Shown here in pieces: positions 34,960 through 48,500 of a DNA stretch of 64,000 nucleotides. Location of the stretch: assembly GCA_905250075.1 (NCBI GenBank), contig CAJNOP010000036.1, forward strand, positions 128,618 through 192,617. Direction: 5' to 3'. Every line of letters begins with the position of its first letter. Within the stretch, counting starts at the first letter, position 1. Both the position numbers and the translations under genes were made by a program. A model generated the notes under the pieces. That model did no database searches and was not told the origin of the DNA. It saw only the letters and a program-made list of their open reading frames with translations. Source of the stretch: Rotaria sp. Silwood1 (lineage: Eukaryota; Rotifera; Eurotatoria; Philodinida; Philodinidae).

Positions 34960-37853
34960 CAAGTTTTTTTTTAACGAAATAAATCGTTCTTACAATCATT
35001 CCAATAAATTCTTTTGACTTATTTTTAATAAAAAAAAAAAACTTATTCTAATTAAACTGTTTAATTATTTATATTTATCAATAAGAATAATATTTATTTT
35101 ATTTAAATATAATCTATATAAAAAAATCGATTTTAAAAGTGATACATTCAATTTACTCGATATATTAAAATTCATCGAAAAGGAAAGCGTCTATTTCATG
35201 CAAGTTCAATTACTAATGATACTCTTCTTACTATCTTGAAAAAGTATTTTTTTTTTTCTTAAACTAGTTTTTAATGAAGTTGTCTTTTGATCAAGCAATA
35301 TAAAAGAGATTTTAAACGTTTAATATATGATATTATCATCTTAAATCGTAGTTTGTGTCTAAATGGTGCGCTTATGAAATCTATAATAGTTAATAATAAA
35401 CAGATAAGATTATCTTACTGAAACAAATATTTTCAAAAATACTTTTCATAACTGTTGATTTAATCCAATTTATTTCGATGAGAAATAAAGAAGAAGTGTG
35501 TAATTTAGAGACCAAAATCGTAATTGAGATTTTCTTATTCATTTCAATATCCGATGTGAACAAAGTTAAAAGGAAATTATTTTTAGAAAATATATGCGAT
35601 CATAGAATAATGAGGAAGAATTGTTAATGTTCGACCTGAAAAATCCGACCTCTCCCTCTTCTACATTTTTTAGACGAAGAATTTAGTTACATCTTATTTA
35701 TTGTTCAAGTATTCGAGTAGTTATTGTTTTAGATAAATTTTCTACTTGGTCAATCGACAAACGACTTGAAAACTAGTATTTTAACATCGATTGATGATCA
35801 ACATTTTGATAGACAAACTTTTTACTAAATAATTTGAATTTCTATCAATAAAACTAATGCTCAACAGAGAACTTATCTAGTTAATCTTGATAAACATATT
35901 TCAATTTGACAATATGGTTGAATAATGAATAAAATTTTCTATATGTTTGATTATATAATGAAATTGATTGACATAACTAACTATTCTATAATAAATAAAA
36001 AGCTACATTTGATAAGCATCCCATATTCATGTTGAATAATCAAATAGAGATATTCACCTACATCTTCATTTATTTCCATGAAAACCAATATTTCGAATGC
36101 TTTATGCCGTTTTTTTTTATCAAGTTTCTATCTGAATAATCATTCCATTAAACTAATATATTCTAACTTACAAAGATTTCTGGCAGCATACATATTCCTA
36201 TCTTTTAAGTCTTCTAACAAGTGACTATTTTAATGGTGCTATGTTTAATAAATAATCAAATTCGAAAACTAAGCAGAAACAATCAATGTGACTGGTAAAG
36301 ATGACACAAGTGGGCTCATATTTATTCAGAAGTGTCATTTCTAATGAAACTTTACATTTTTACAAAAGCTTAAAAATATTTCTGCAGTTAGATATAGAAG
36401 AATCCAGCAGAAGAATACCGTTTAATCAGCTATTTTCGAGCTGTTAGCATAAGAAGGACATACATTGAAGATTTGACAAAAATTCATAGACAAAGTAGTG
36501 ATAGAATATGTGAAAAGTTTTCAATAATTTAAATGAACATTCGGGTTTGATACTAGCAAATATTTAGAGATTGTGGATTTTAAAGAAATATTAAACTCAT
36601 GTGAAAATTTATTTAAATAACGAAAAATATTTTTCGATGTTGCGAGATCTTGTTAGATTTTTTCAATGCATTAAGAAACACAGCATTTATGTAGTCCTTC
36701 GAAAATTCGTATTTTCTTTTCTGACAACCTTAAGAAGGTAAAATGGAAAAAGAAAAGATAAAGAATATCATGATTGAATCTATAAAAACTATTTTCTGAC
36801 GTTGAATGGCACCTTTTTTTCCAAAGGAAAACATCCAAAAAAAACAAGATTTTTTTGATTTTCGTTTTTTTTCAAACTTTGAAAGAATTAGAAACAATGA
36901 TACCAATAAAATTTAGTCAATATTATCTTTGCTTAGAGCTAAGATAGCTACAAATATAACAACTAATGATAGATTATCAATCAGAGAAAGAATGGCACGA
37001 TCAATCGAAATTCTTTATTAAAAAACAAGTGTTCATATTTGTTAATAAAGTTTATTAGATTAGTACGGAATTTTCTCATGAGGAGAAAATTGTTTCGTAT
37101 TTAATTTCAGAAACGATTATTTGTTTTCTTTTCTTAATCAGATATCGATTTAATAAGCAATCGATATTTTGAAGGTTCGCATCATATTTCATAGTCGTTT
37201 AAAACTTCAATTTGATCTAGTTTGTTTATGTTTGTAAATCTAAAATAATTTATTTATTTGATTTTCTATTCAATAGAATATTTTTCTAAGTTGATTTCTA
37301 TTGAAAGGTAAATTGAACAATTGATTGATTGTTAATTATTTCAAGTAGGAAATTCTATTTGAAGAACTTCATTAGAGAAATATTTGAATTTTCTTTATTA
37401 AAATAGAAAGATCTTTACATAGAAAACAAAGCAATTTTTTTCGTTTCAAAAACTTTCTTTGTTATTTGAATGATTCTGTTTTCTTTTGTTAGTTGATTCG
37501 ATATATATTGAATTAAAACAGAAAAATTCATTTTTTTGTTTATGTCAAAGTAAAAAAAGGAATTTTTTTGAAAGAAAAAATAATTTGTAAAAGCATCTAT
37601 ATGTCTTCACATAATGAATAAGTAATAGTTAAGTATACTCGAAATGAAATATGTATTTATGTTACTTGTCTACAAAACGTTTTTTTTTTTTTGCGTTTTT
37701 TTTATTAAAAATTTCATAATAAGAAAACAATTTGTTTTTCATGTTACTTATTTATTTTAATTATTGAAAAGAGAAAACTATTTTCTAGTGAAATATTGAT
37801 TAAATAAATAAGAATAATAATTATTTTAGACAATCAATATATTACTTATTATA
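34960..37853. other. Gene-free stretch
   Basis: About 2.9 kb between the permease pseudogene and the FkbM gene, with no supportable gene, RNA or repeat. It is AT-rich with long T and A runs near 37500-37700. Confidence 0.5.
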
Positions 37854-38901
37854 ATGATCATTAGTCGAAGACTATTTCAATCTCGATATTTTCTTATATT
37901 ATTTGCTTTAATTCCATTATTATTATCTATAATTCATTATTATAAAAAGTCGAATGTATTAAATAATATATCTCCATATGATACACAAGAAAAAATATTA
38001 ATAAAAATATTTGAAATAAATGATCGACAACCAACATATAAACTAGTTACATATCAAGGATATGAATTTCCTTTGAAACGAAATCGTGCACAAACAGTAT
38101 TAATCAATCAAATAAAACTTTATCAAAAATGTCAACAATATCCAAATACAACTGTTTTTGATATTGGAGCTTCTTTAGGTAATTAATTAATTTGTTTTAT
38201 TTCAATATATTTTTAAATAATATTTTATGAACAATGAAAGAGAAATATTGATTTTTTTTTTAGGAGAATTTGGTTTATACGCTGCCGCATGCGGATGTCA
38301 AGTTTATATGTTTGAAATTGAACCAAGAAAAATATCTTTAATTGAAAAATCGATAGCAATAAATAAATTTGAATCACGTATTCATTTAATAAAGAAAGCT
38401 GTTAGTGATTTAAAATCAAATATGACTATTTATTTCAGTAAAAATAGTAGTAGTCAATTACCTTATATTAATAATCTAAGTAATGAAGATACATATATTG
38501 GTGAAACAATTAATTTAAATAATTATCAATTTTCATCATCGATTTATTTACTTCGAGTTGATGTACAAGGACATGAATTACACGTTTTTAGATCAACTGA
38601 AAAATTCTTTCGTCAATATCTTATAAATCATGTTATTTTTGAATATACTAATTGGGGTACACCAAAAACTGTAGAACAAGATATTTTTCAATATATGAAA
38701 CGTATTCTTGGTGCAAAAAAATTTTATGCACTTCATCCAAAAGAACCAATTCTTTATGGACCTTTAACTGATGAAGATATAAATGAATTTTATTCTCAAC
38801 ATCGTAAACAACGTTTACAAAGAGATATTTATGCACAATTTAAAGATGATGAATTGTCTATTACTTCCACTCCTTACAAGTTTCATTCATCTTTTAAATA
38901 A
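37854..38901 (+). CDS. FkbM-family SAM methyltransferase, membrane-anchored
   Basis: Two exons, 37854-38178 and 38264-38901, with an 85-bp intron in phase 1, give 320 residues. Residues of about 10-28 form a single N-terminal transmembrane anchor (YFLILFALIPLLLSII) after a short basic stretch, the type II topology of Golgi enzymes. The methyltransferase core begins VFDIGASLGEFGLYAAACG at about 101-119, continues with the acidic strand MFEIEPRK, and contains LLRVDVQGHELHVF, the FkbM signature (K/R-x-D-x-Q-G-x-E). The intron splits the SAM-binding glycine loop, which supports the join. FkbM enzymes methylate hydroxyl groups of polyketides or sugars; the substrate here is unknown, and a lumenal glycan is plausible. 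Confidence 0.85.
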
Positions 38902-39761
38902 CTTTATTTTATCAATTAATTACAAAAATTATTTATTCTTATTATTAAATCTTTAATCTATTTCGTGCTTTTTTTTTATAGTTTATTTTCAACTGTTTTA
39001 TTTCTCAATGTGTTGTCAAAAATAGATTAAATTATTTAGAATTTTGTTTTATATATTAAAAGAAAAAAGTTCGATTGGCTATTTTAAAGTCGAATTATTT
39101 TCTCAAGTATTTTTGAATAAAATTAATCGATATATTTATTCTTGGATCAATATAATAGTTAAAATGAATAATCATATCAATAAAGTAACAATTAATTCAA
39201 TAATAATTCCAAAGAATATTATTGTCTTTAAAAGAAGTTCAACAACTAAGCTTAACATTCTAATGATGCTTCGACAGCTAAGCATCTTTGTTTATTTCTA
39301 TTATTATAGAATTCGATCAATATTTAACTAAAAAACATTTAAAATGGCGATTTTAAATATATTTTTTTAATATTTATCTCAATAATTGAACAGATATTAA
39401 TCATGATATAATATAATACTAAGATTATTTTAAAACCTTTTTTTTTATCTTTTTTGGATAAAACTTCACAAAGATCTCTCTCGATATGTGAACCAATTCA
39501 ATTATAGAATATTATGAAAGAAAAGAGCCCAACAATCATCGATCATTATCTGTTTATGACAATTGAAAACAAAATGACAAAACTAGTTTAATACGAACAG
39601 TTGACAGTTTTGTCTTTATCGAATTGCATATACAAAATTCATATTTAGTGAGACGATCATGTTTGAGAGTAGTATACTCTATGATGATCATTTAAATGGT
39701 ATTATAGACGTAAAAATATCTATATCATATAAATTTTATTTTATATTTGGTAGTATATTTT
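38902..39761. other. Gene-free, AT-rich
   Basis: 3' flank of the FkbM gene. Short open frames only; nothing supported before the hAT-like element. Confidence 0.5.
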
Positions 39762-41180
39762 CTGGCCTCCGATTACGAATTTTTAAAAAATAGGAATCCT
39801 TAAAGGATCAAGTTTATCTAAAATATAGGATTTTCGATAAAAAATGACGAAAATATAGGATTTATTATACATTGTTTCTGTTCAATTTTTTTGATTTTGT
39901 TAACTTCTTCACTTGATATCTTTCTAATGAAACAAGCAAGAACAGAGGGCTCGTCATCAGGATTCTTATCTGATTCATTTCTTCTGAAATGAATAGTTAA
40001 ATCAAATATCATTAGGAACTTTAATTAAAGTTTTAGAATGTTTTTCACTACTCAATGAATAATGAAAAAAAGGAGACCATAAATTTTGAAAGGATAAAAC
40101 GAAAAAAACTCAAAGATTATTTGTCATAGTTAAAAGATCGAGAACTTTTTCTTGACAATTCGGGACAATCAGAAGCTGAAGTTACATCCATGTGAAACTT
40201 TTAGCAAACTTTCAACACAATGATAGTAATCATTCCTGATGTTTTCAGCTGAATTGATTAAACTTTTCCTTAATTTCGCAACTTCTCAATTTCGGCATTT
40301 TCAGAAGAATCAGAGAGAAGAATATTAAGATAATTTCTCAGTTAATTAATATACCATTCGGTGCAGAATTAAATTCAGAGTGAATTCGTATGAAAGTCAC
40401 AAATGATAGATCAACATTTCTTGAAAAAAAAATACATCCTCATGTAGGGGTCATATTTACTCTACTACAAAATTTTGTGGACCTTTTGTTCTCTTGAATT
40501 TGATTCAGGACCAACGTCATTTTTCTAGAAACATTAGCAATAAATAAGTGCTACAATATCACAAACACAATAGGATGAAAAACTCTGTCCTCATCTCATC
40601 ATAAAGAACACAGTTCGCAAAATTTAGACAAAGCACTAAACCACGAAAATTGTCGCCCAGCCTCGCCCAATAAAGACTTAATTCTTTCGTGCAAGAAAAT
40701 AGAAAAGATCTAACTTAATCTGATTTGTTTTCAACTAAAAAAATTCTTTTTAAGTGGCACTAATTGAATACAATATAAGTCTAATTTTCCAAATTCTAAA
40801 GATAAATTTTAATTGTTTTTTGTGCTTCTTAATCAATTTTCGAAAAACAGTGTCAATTAGAAAGCTTATGTTGATAAAACAAAACGCGAAAATCAGTTAA
40901 AACCAATCTTTAAAGCTAAAGTCACTAGCGCATTCAGTACTGAACAACACTATTTAAAAATGTCATCGTAATGTAGGAGTTTGTTCAAAACCTGTGACCA
41001 CACACTGTATATGTTGTTCAACGTCTGAACAGTACCAGAATAAAAGAAAACTTACAGTTTTTCGAAAAATTTCCCCTTTTTTCGATAAAATATAGGAAAA
41101 ATAGGAATTTTTATTGAAATATAGAACAAAAATAGGACTTTTTCAAAAATATAGGAAATATAGGTCGAATCGCAGCCCAG
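39762..41180. mobile_element. hAT-like nonautonomous element with 8-bp target duplication
   Basis: The ends CTGGCCTCCGATTACGA (left) and CTGGGCTGCGATTCGAC (right, inverted) agree at about 14 of 17 positions. They are flanked by TATATTTT (39754-39761) and TATATTTC (41181-41188), a 7/8 match consistent with the 8-bp duplication of hAT insertion. Near both ends the word ATATAGGA is repeated. A 64-codon minus-strand open frame (39818-40012) lies inside but matches nothing I recognise, so no transposase is claimed. Confidence 0.55.
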
Positions 41181-41188
41181 TATATTTC

Positions 41189-42460
41189 GTTTGTTTAAAA
41201 TAATAACTGCATATTATTAATAATAATGAATAGCTTTTGTTTTTATTATGTTTATATAATTAAACTAGACTAAACAATGATTTTATCTATGATTAATTAT
41301 CACTATCACTAATTATAATTCATCAATTGACAGTTAATAAGTTCTTTTTTGTTAATTAACCGAACTTTATTAATAAACGAACATTAAAAATTCCGAAGTT
41401 CTTGTTTTGTCAAACATTCTTAGAGAAAACAGAACTAAATTTCGTAGTGTATGGACGAGAGTGAATAGTTGATATTAATATAAATCATTTATAATATAAC
41501 TAATTTCATCTATTTCTTGACAACACGAAAATATTTACTTTTATTTTGATTATTTTTAGAAAATAGAATATTGTATTAAACAAAAAGAATAAGTAGAAAA
41601 TCTAACGAAAAAAAAAAACTAAATGATTGTTTTTAATAATTAAATCGTTAAGTTTATCTCGAATAAATATTCATTTGAATATTTTAGCTTGATTATTGAA
41701 TAAATTTAATATATTTCATGATTAAATATGTATTCTAGAATTTTAATTATATATAAAATATTATTTTGTTTAAATATCAGTTTTTGAAAAGAAAAACCGA
41801 AAAAAAAACCAAAAAAAAAGAAAACGATAAGACAATAAAACATAGTAAACATTTTTGATTTTATTTTTCAATAAAATATTAAAGTAATGTTCATGGTTTG
41901 TAAATGAATAAAACATAAATTCATTTTAAAAAAACTTAAAATAAATTTAAGTTAATTAATTGTTTATAATTATATGAAGATGATTATCTATATCGTATTA
42001 TAAGAAATAATCATCTTCAGAGAAAACAAATAGTTTCATTAATTATTATATGTCGAATAAACATTATTCGAATGTATCATCGGAATTATTTAGACTAATC
42101 AAATGAAAACTCGTTAACGAAATGAATTAATGGCGACATCGATATATGTCTTTGTCATTAAAAATGATTCAGAATTTTTATTTTCCTTCATGGTCTTATC
42201 AAATTAAGAATCTTTCTTAAACGATTTTTTGAATAGACGATTTGAACTTTGAAAAAACATTGTCAAAGAATAATTTTTGTAATCGATTCTTTTTTATTTT
42301 TACTTTAAATATACTAACTAAATTTATTTGATCTTTCTTTTATGAAAAATTCCTACGATAAAAAGAAAAACTGTTTGAAAATGAAAGCAATTAACTAATT
42401 TAATACAGCAAAAAACAGTTAATCGAATAAAATACAATTTAAAATAAAAAAAAAGTATGA
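41189..42460. other. Gene-free stretch
   Basis: AT-rich, with a 12-bp-stem hairpin around 41974-42017. The poly-T transcription terminator of the downstream minus-strand tRNA lies at its very end (about 42445-42454). Confidence 0.5.
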
Positions 42461-42532
42461 TGCCTCCACGCAGGATCGAACTACGGACCTCCAGTTTACA
42501 AGACTGGCGCTCTACCACTGAGCTATAGAGGC
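42461..42532 (-). tRNA. tRNA-Thr (anticodon UGU)
   Basis: A 72-nt cloverleaf on the minus strand. The acceptor stem GCCTCTA pairs with TGGAGGC with one G-U pair; discriminator A. The D-arm is GCTC...GAGC with AGTGGTA, the anticodon stem CCAGT/ACTGG with loop CTTGTAA gives UGU for threonine, and the T-arm contains GTTCGATCC. There is no encoded CCA and no intron, and a poly-T run follows on the transcribed strand, as for RNA polymerase III genes. Internal A and B box sequences are intact. Confidence 0.95.
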
Positions 42533-45529
42533 ACATTGACCTCACACTTTTTTTTCTATATATTGTTTATTTTATTTATCTTTCAAGTTTGATTTTTTTT
42601 CTAAGGGAAAAAAACCAAATATTTCTTTTTGTTTTAGTTATAAAACAATTGAAAGAGTAAATGAATTTTTCATCGATAAATTCTAAATAAAATCTGATAT
42701 TCGAGTATCTTTATATTGATTGATCAATTATTTATTAATAATAGTAAGAATTAAACAAACGAAATAAAAATAATATTTTAAATATTAAAAACGTGAATTT
42801 GTTTAAATATATGTTACACAAATCGACTTGAATTTCTTTGAATTATTTGCTCGAACAATAAATTTGACTAAATGAAATAATTAAATTGAAACATTTTATT
42901 TTCATATATATTGTGAACTAAGAAATAGATTTTCTTTTTGCTAAATTTAAAATTATCAAAATGAATTCTCTTTGTTGTTATAATCGATACCACACTAAAT
43001 AGAATTAGTTTTACGTGTTGGACAACAGACCAAATAAATTCTTTTTTTCTTCTTTACTTAAAAAGAAAATAATCGAAAAATATTTTCTTGATTCTCATTT
43101 ATTTACTGTGGTTACGATAATGAATTTGACACAATTGAAACTAATTTAAAGATAATATTGATCAATTGAAATCTTTTGAAAAACTTTTCATCAATTAAGC
43201 GAAAAAAAAGCATATATACAAATCGAAGAATTCTAAACGGAAGAAATTTTTTCATAAAAAACTTACATATCGATTTATTTTATTTAAATATTGATGAAAA
43301 TAATATCTTTCTTTAAATAAAATCGAATTTCGATTTGTCTCATGCGTTTATTAACTTTATTTTATCTTAATAAATATGATAAATTAAATATTTATTTGTT
43401 TGAATATTATTTCAAATAAGATAAGAATTATTTGGAAATATATTCATATAAAATTAGTCTCTTCTTTTTTATCATATGAAATTCGTCGAATGATTAAGTT
43501 AATATATTATTCTAGAGAACATAAACAGAATTTATTTTATTCAAATCAAATCTCATCAATTAATTTACATAGAAACAAAAATTCCGAAATCGAGCAAACA
43601 ATTAAATAAAATACAATAAGATCTATAATGAGAACAATTCTATTAAACAATAGTTCAATCAATTCGAATAATAAAGAAAAGAAACATCCTTTTTTTGTTA
43701 TTCTTTTTTTTTATTCAAAACATTTCAAATCTATTTGAACATTTTTATGATTTCTTCGTGTTGTTTTTTTGTTATTTTTATGGATTAAAATTGATGAAAA
43801 ACTATCGTTTTTTTCAATTTTCTGTAAAAATCTCGAAAAAGTAATTGAATATTCGTTCGAAAGTCATCTGAGTAGAGGTTACTACGTTCGAAACTTGAAA
43901 AAATTGAATCATATTCAAGAAAAATTTCTTTAAACGAATAAAATCTTCTTTACATTGAATGCTGGTTTTATAAGCCGATTTCGCTTGTCGTTTCGTGAAA
44001 GACCAATGATTTGCATTGGTTGTGGATTCAAATTTCTAGCGTAGACATGGTTTTTCGTATTCAGTTTTTTATTGTATACGAGTTGGACATTCGCTGGCAT
44101 GTCATTTGATGTGAGATACACTGATTGAGTCAAATCTATAAAAACAACAAAGAGATACTGTTTAGCATTTTCTTCGTCTTTTTGCGAAAGATCTTCAATG
44201 CACGAAAAGTACATGAAACATAAGAGATGATCATATCATGTGAATGATTGAATGTAGAGACGAAACGAATTTTATGGTTCTATATCGAGCCTTCTATTAT
44301 GTTCCTACGATTTTAATAGTGTCACAATGATATGAGAAACGTTCAGCGTGCAAAGTAGAGATGATATATGGAGATCTGAGCAACCGAAGAAAAGGTTACT
44401 GTCTTGTTATTGACTTGCTGCTCAATTTATGTGAAAATAGTGATCATAGACGCGTGAAAAAAGATAGGCAAGAGGGAAATCTTAATAGAAATATCGACAC
44501 AGTCGAATGTTGACTGAATGGAAATGATCGACTTATTGATTGATGTACCCTTAGTTTATAACGGTCATCTACGATTGTTGTTTCTTTAGTAGAATATCGA
44601 TTAACTTTGAATCAAAGATTGACAATCATTTTGAGATAGCCGACCTGAGTTTCGAAGTGATGCTATGGCTTTTGATAGACTCGTAGTGACATTTGATATC
44701 ATTAGCGAGTGAATTTTTTTTTGAGAGGTCACTTTGAAAACCGTAAATATTCGAAAAAATTCCACTTTACTGAGACTACTATTCAAAATAAAACAAACTT
44801 CGACTTGATTGTTGTTTGAATTAGTTGATCGTCAAAATAATCTAGTCATGTATGGATTATTAAGACGTGATCGTTTACTCATATGTCATGAAAAATACAT
44901 GTTAACCTCGATCATGTTATGAGTTTCTCTAAGGATAATAAATCGTAAAAAAATCACCAAAGGATCTTTCCACTAATGAAAACATATTTTGGAATTTCTA
45001 ATAAGATTGAATTCGGAAGAATTTTTTTGAAAATTTTTGAACGAAAATATTCCGAATAAATAATTAAGAAAGATTTCTTTATAGATAAGATTGTTTCTAT
45101 AAAATTCAGATTAAAATGTATATTTGAAATTTTTACAGTAGGATTAAAAAATGTATTCATTTAACGAATTAACATTTTTTATCGTCACAATTTATTGAAA
45201 AAAAAACAAACATGTTTATATTCAACAAAAAAAAAAAAATCTTTCTTCCGAGTAAATAATCGATCCAACATATTTACCGTTATTTAAATGCACGAAATAC
45301 TTTTTTCTCTTCTTCATTCTTTTTCGTTCTTAGACCAAATTTACCATTTTCTTTTATTTCTTTGTAATGTATTGACATGTTTTACCTTTTTTTTGTAATG
45401 AAACTCTGATACCAAATCAACTCTTTTTTTTTCTTTTCTACCTTCGCATAAAAACTCTTTCAAGAACAACGAAGTTTCGACGGTAAACGTGATAAAAACT
45501 GAAACGTAAGCGAAGTATATATTGATAAA
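42533..45529. other. Gene-free stretch upstream of the PARP gene
   Basis: No gene is firmly supported. A minus-strand open frame of 94 codons at 43930-44214 has coding-like composition, but no recognisable domain or partner exon was found. The rest is AT-rich. Confidence 0.45.
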
Positions 45530-48500
45530 ATGTCATTAGAAGATGCTGAAATTCGTTTAAAAAAATGTTTGGAAGAAATAATTGAAATAATTGAAAAGAC
45601 AAATGTTGAACAATCATCTTATACAAACTCGCGTGATAAATTTGATTCAAATAAACAAATCATGGAAACTCTTACAATACAACTAAATAATAAATTAAAA
45701 AGTTCACTTGATGCATTATCTTTGAAATATCGACAATATTTTTTAGACTTTTTTTCCGATTATAATTATGATTATAAAAAAGGAATATTTAATGAAACAA
45801 TTAAAAAATATATTATTAAACAATTATCTAACGATCTTTCTGCTATTATTAATTCATTTGATGCTTTTCAAGCTGCATTTAATGGAAATTTATTATTAGT
45901 TAAAAATTTTGTTGAAAAACATCCTAAATATAAAGATAAATCTGGTATTTGGGATACAACATTATTATATTCATCATCAAGAAATAATCATATAGATATT
46001 GTTAAATATCTTATTGAACAAGGTAAATGTGATGTTAATGTACAAAATCGAACACATAATCAAAATTTATCAAAAGATTTGCGGATAAGTCCCACATCTG
46101 GTTCAACAGCATTACATGCTGCCTGTTATTATGGACATTTAGACATAGTTAGATATTTAATTGATAATAGAGCTGATTATTTTATTAAAAATGATGCACA
46201 AGAAACACCTATTTATAATGGATTATTAAGATATAATATAAAAGAATTTTTCGAGGATTTTCTTATATTTAATTATTCAAATTCAAATAAAAATATCCCT
46301 CAATCAACTATTCTTGAAAGTAATGAACTTATATTTGATTCAATATGGGAATATAAATCAATTTATTCGGATCAATGGATTTTATTTGATGATTATCAAT
46401 CAAATCAAATGCAACAATCTTTTTCTTCGCAAATAAATAAAAAACATTTTAATAAAGATTTAGTTATGAATATAGATAATCATTTATATAATATATCCTT
46501 AATTCAATTTTTATGTACTCAAACATCAAATTCATCCAATGACGAACACTTATGGATTAGATGTCGAGGTTCATCTATTGAGAATTTTAATTTTTATTCT
46601 AAATGGCAAATTATGTTTAATAGACATGTTTCAATTAAACCAAATAAATCCGTTTCATTAGAAGTTTTTCATATAAAAAACAATTCAAATGATCATATTC
46701 AAATTAAATTAAATCATTGGTACTATCTTAATGATAATATTAATCAACAATTAGATAATACTTCGAATTATAGAAGAAAATATTTATATATTTATCTTAC
46801 TTTTATTAATAATGATTTATTTCAATTTAATTTAAAAACATTTTCATTTTCTAATAATGATAGCACAATACAAGGTTTTATTCGGTGGATACCGACATTT
46901 ATATCAAACGATAATCCAACTATAATTGACAATTTTCAACCATTAACTAATTTAAATATATTACCTTTATTTCGAGCATACTCAAGAGAACCATCTTCCA
47001 CTAATGATCATATTCATCAATCAACTACAACTATTACAAATCAATACTTAGTAAGTTATATATATATCACAGAAATCAACACTAAAAAGCAAATTTGTTT
47101 GTCTTTTATCTTACAATTATTTTTATCTTTAATATTGGTGGTTTCCTATACTGTGGTTAACACGATTCTAACCATACGATGGTATATACCAGTTCTTAAG
47201 TATTTCACATATTATAGTGAACTTTATATTATACAAACGATTCGTCATTATTGGATATTCTGAAGAAAAGGTTTTTCACGAGAATTTCGTTTTGGATAAA
47301 ATGCACTATTCAAGAGAAACACCATGCTTTTTATCTGTGACAGTGGATATTATGTCCGCTATTCTCACTACTAGAGATTTTCAAGACCAAGTTTTTTTTT
47401 GGTCTCAGTCTTAATCTTGGTCTAAAGAAAACTGTTCTAGAACATATTCGTACGATATCTAAAACAATTCTTCATTACTTGTCTTTTTGATTTATTTAGT
47501 GGATCACTTACTAGCATTATTTTGGCTTATCTCTCTTCTATTATATTCTCATTCGTGGGATTTATAAAATACCTTGCTTAAAACCATAAAGTATTTTACT
47601 ATTAACTTCAGTTGTGAGCCTGAAAATGTTCTTCTCGTGGCTCCGATCCCGACTCAATGTTTATGTTGTGCTTCTAATTCTGCACATCTCTAGTCATTGG
47701 ACATTTCATCATATAAAAAATAAATGGCGTGTATAAGAATGTGTAAAGACAAAGAAGGTGTCCTGTTCTTACCACTTATAGGGTATTATCTAACAGTGAT
47801 AGTAATCACTCTGTCACAGCAATAAGACTTAAGAATATCGACTCTTCTTGATATTCATTGTCGTCTAGCTCAGAAAACGTTCAACAAAGAAAGTTATCAT
47901 CAGATAGCCTTGCTAGTTGAGAATACTTAAAAAGAAAGCATGGTACGCTACTGCAAGTTAGACAGTAGTTTTGGTCAGGTTACATGAAATCGAAGGAGTG
48001 TCCACTCCGTTAGTGCAGTCAACAATGGCTTTTCTTCTAAAACTTTTCCCTTGGTAACACTTGTTTGTAGAATGATTAAATTTCCAAGATGAATTTCATC
48101 TAATTAACAATATACCTAAATATATTTTTAGAAAGTTTTGTTGAATTATTAACATTGATCGTTATTAAATTATGAAAACGCAGAATATTTACGGATTAAA
48201 TAAAATGAATGCATTTTATTGAATTGATATATATTATGCGTTCAAAAGAGAGCAACGAAAACTATTGATTAACGTATAAAGCAGATGAAAAAAATAGAAC
48301 GGAAACCATTCATGAATAAAAAAGATAATAATAACTTTTAAGATATTGAAGAGAAAAAATAACTTTTAATGGTAACTAGGTTTTTATGGATATGGATTCA
48401 TGAAGAGTCTACTAGTGTGCAACGGACCTTCGTAAAAGCTGTCCATTGTATAGGATTTCATGATAGTTAATTTTTAATTCAAGACTTTTTAAATCATATG

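Noticed and set aside
41974..42017. GAAGATGATTAT...ATAATCATCTTC hairpin
   Set aside because: A 12-bp stem in AT-rich DNA is expected by chance and shows no precursor features.
43930..44214. Minus-strand open frame of 94 codons with a plausible acceptor inside it
   Set aside because: Composition looks somewhat coding, but there is no recognisable domain, no matching upstream exon and no homologue I can name.
47051..47263. Read-through extension of the ankyrin exon (hydrophobic tail)
   Set aside because: A good GTAAGT donor at 47051 precedes it and the tail reads like AT-rich intron; splicing to the macro exons keeps frame.
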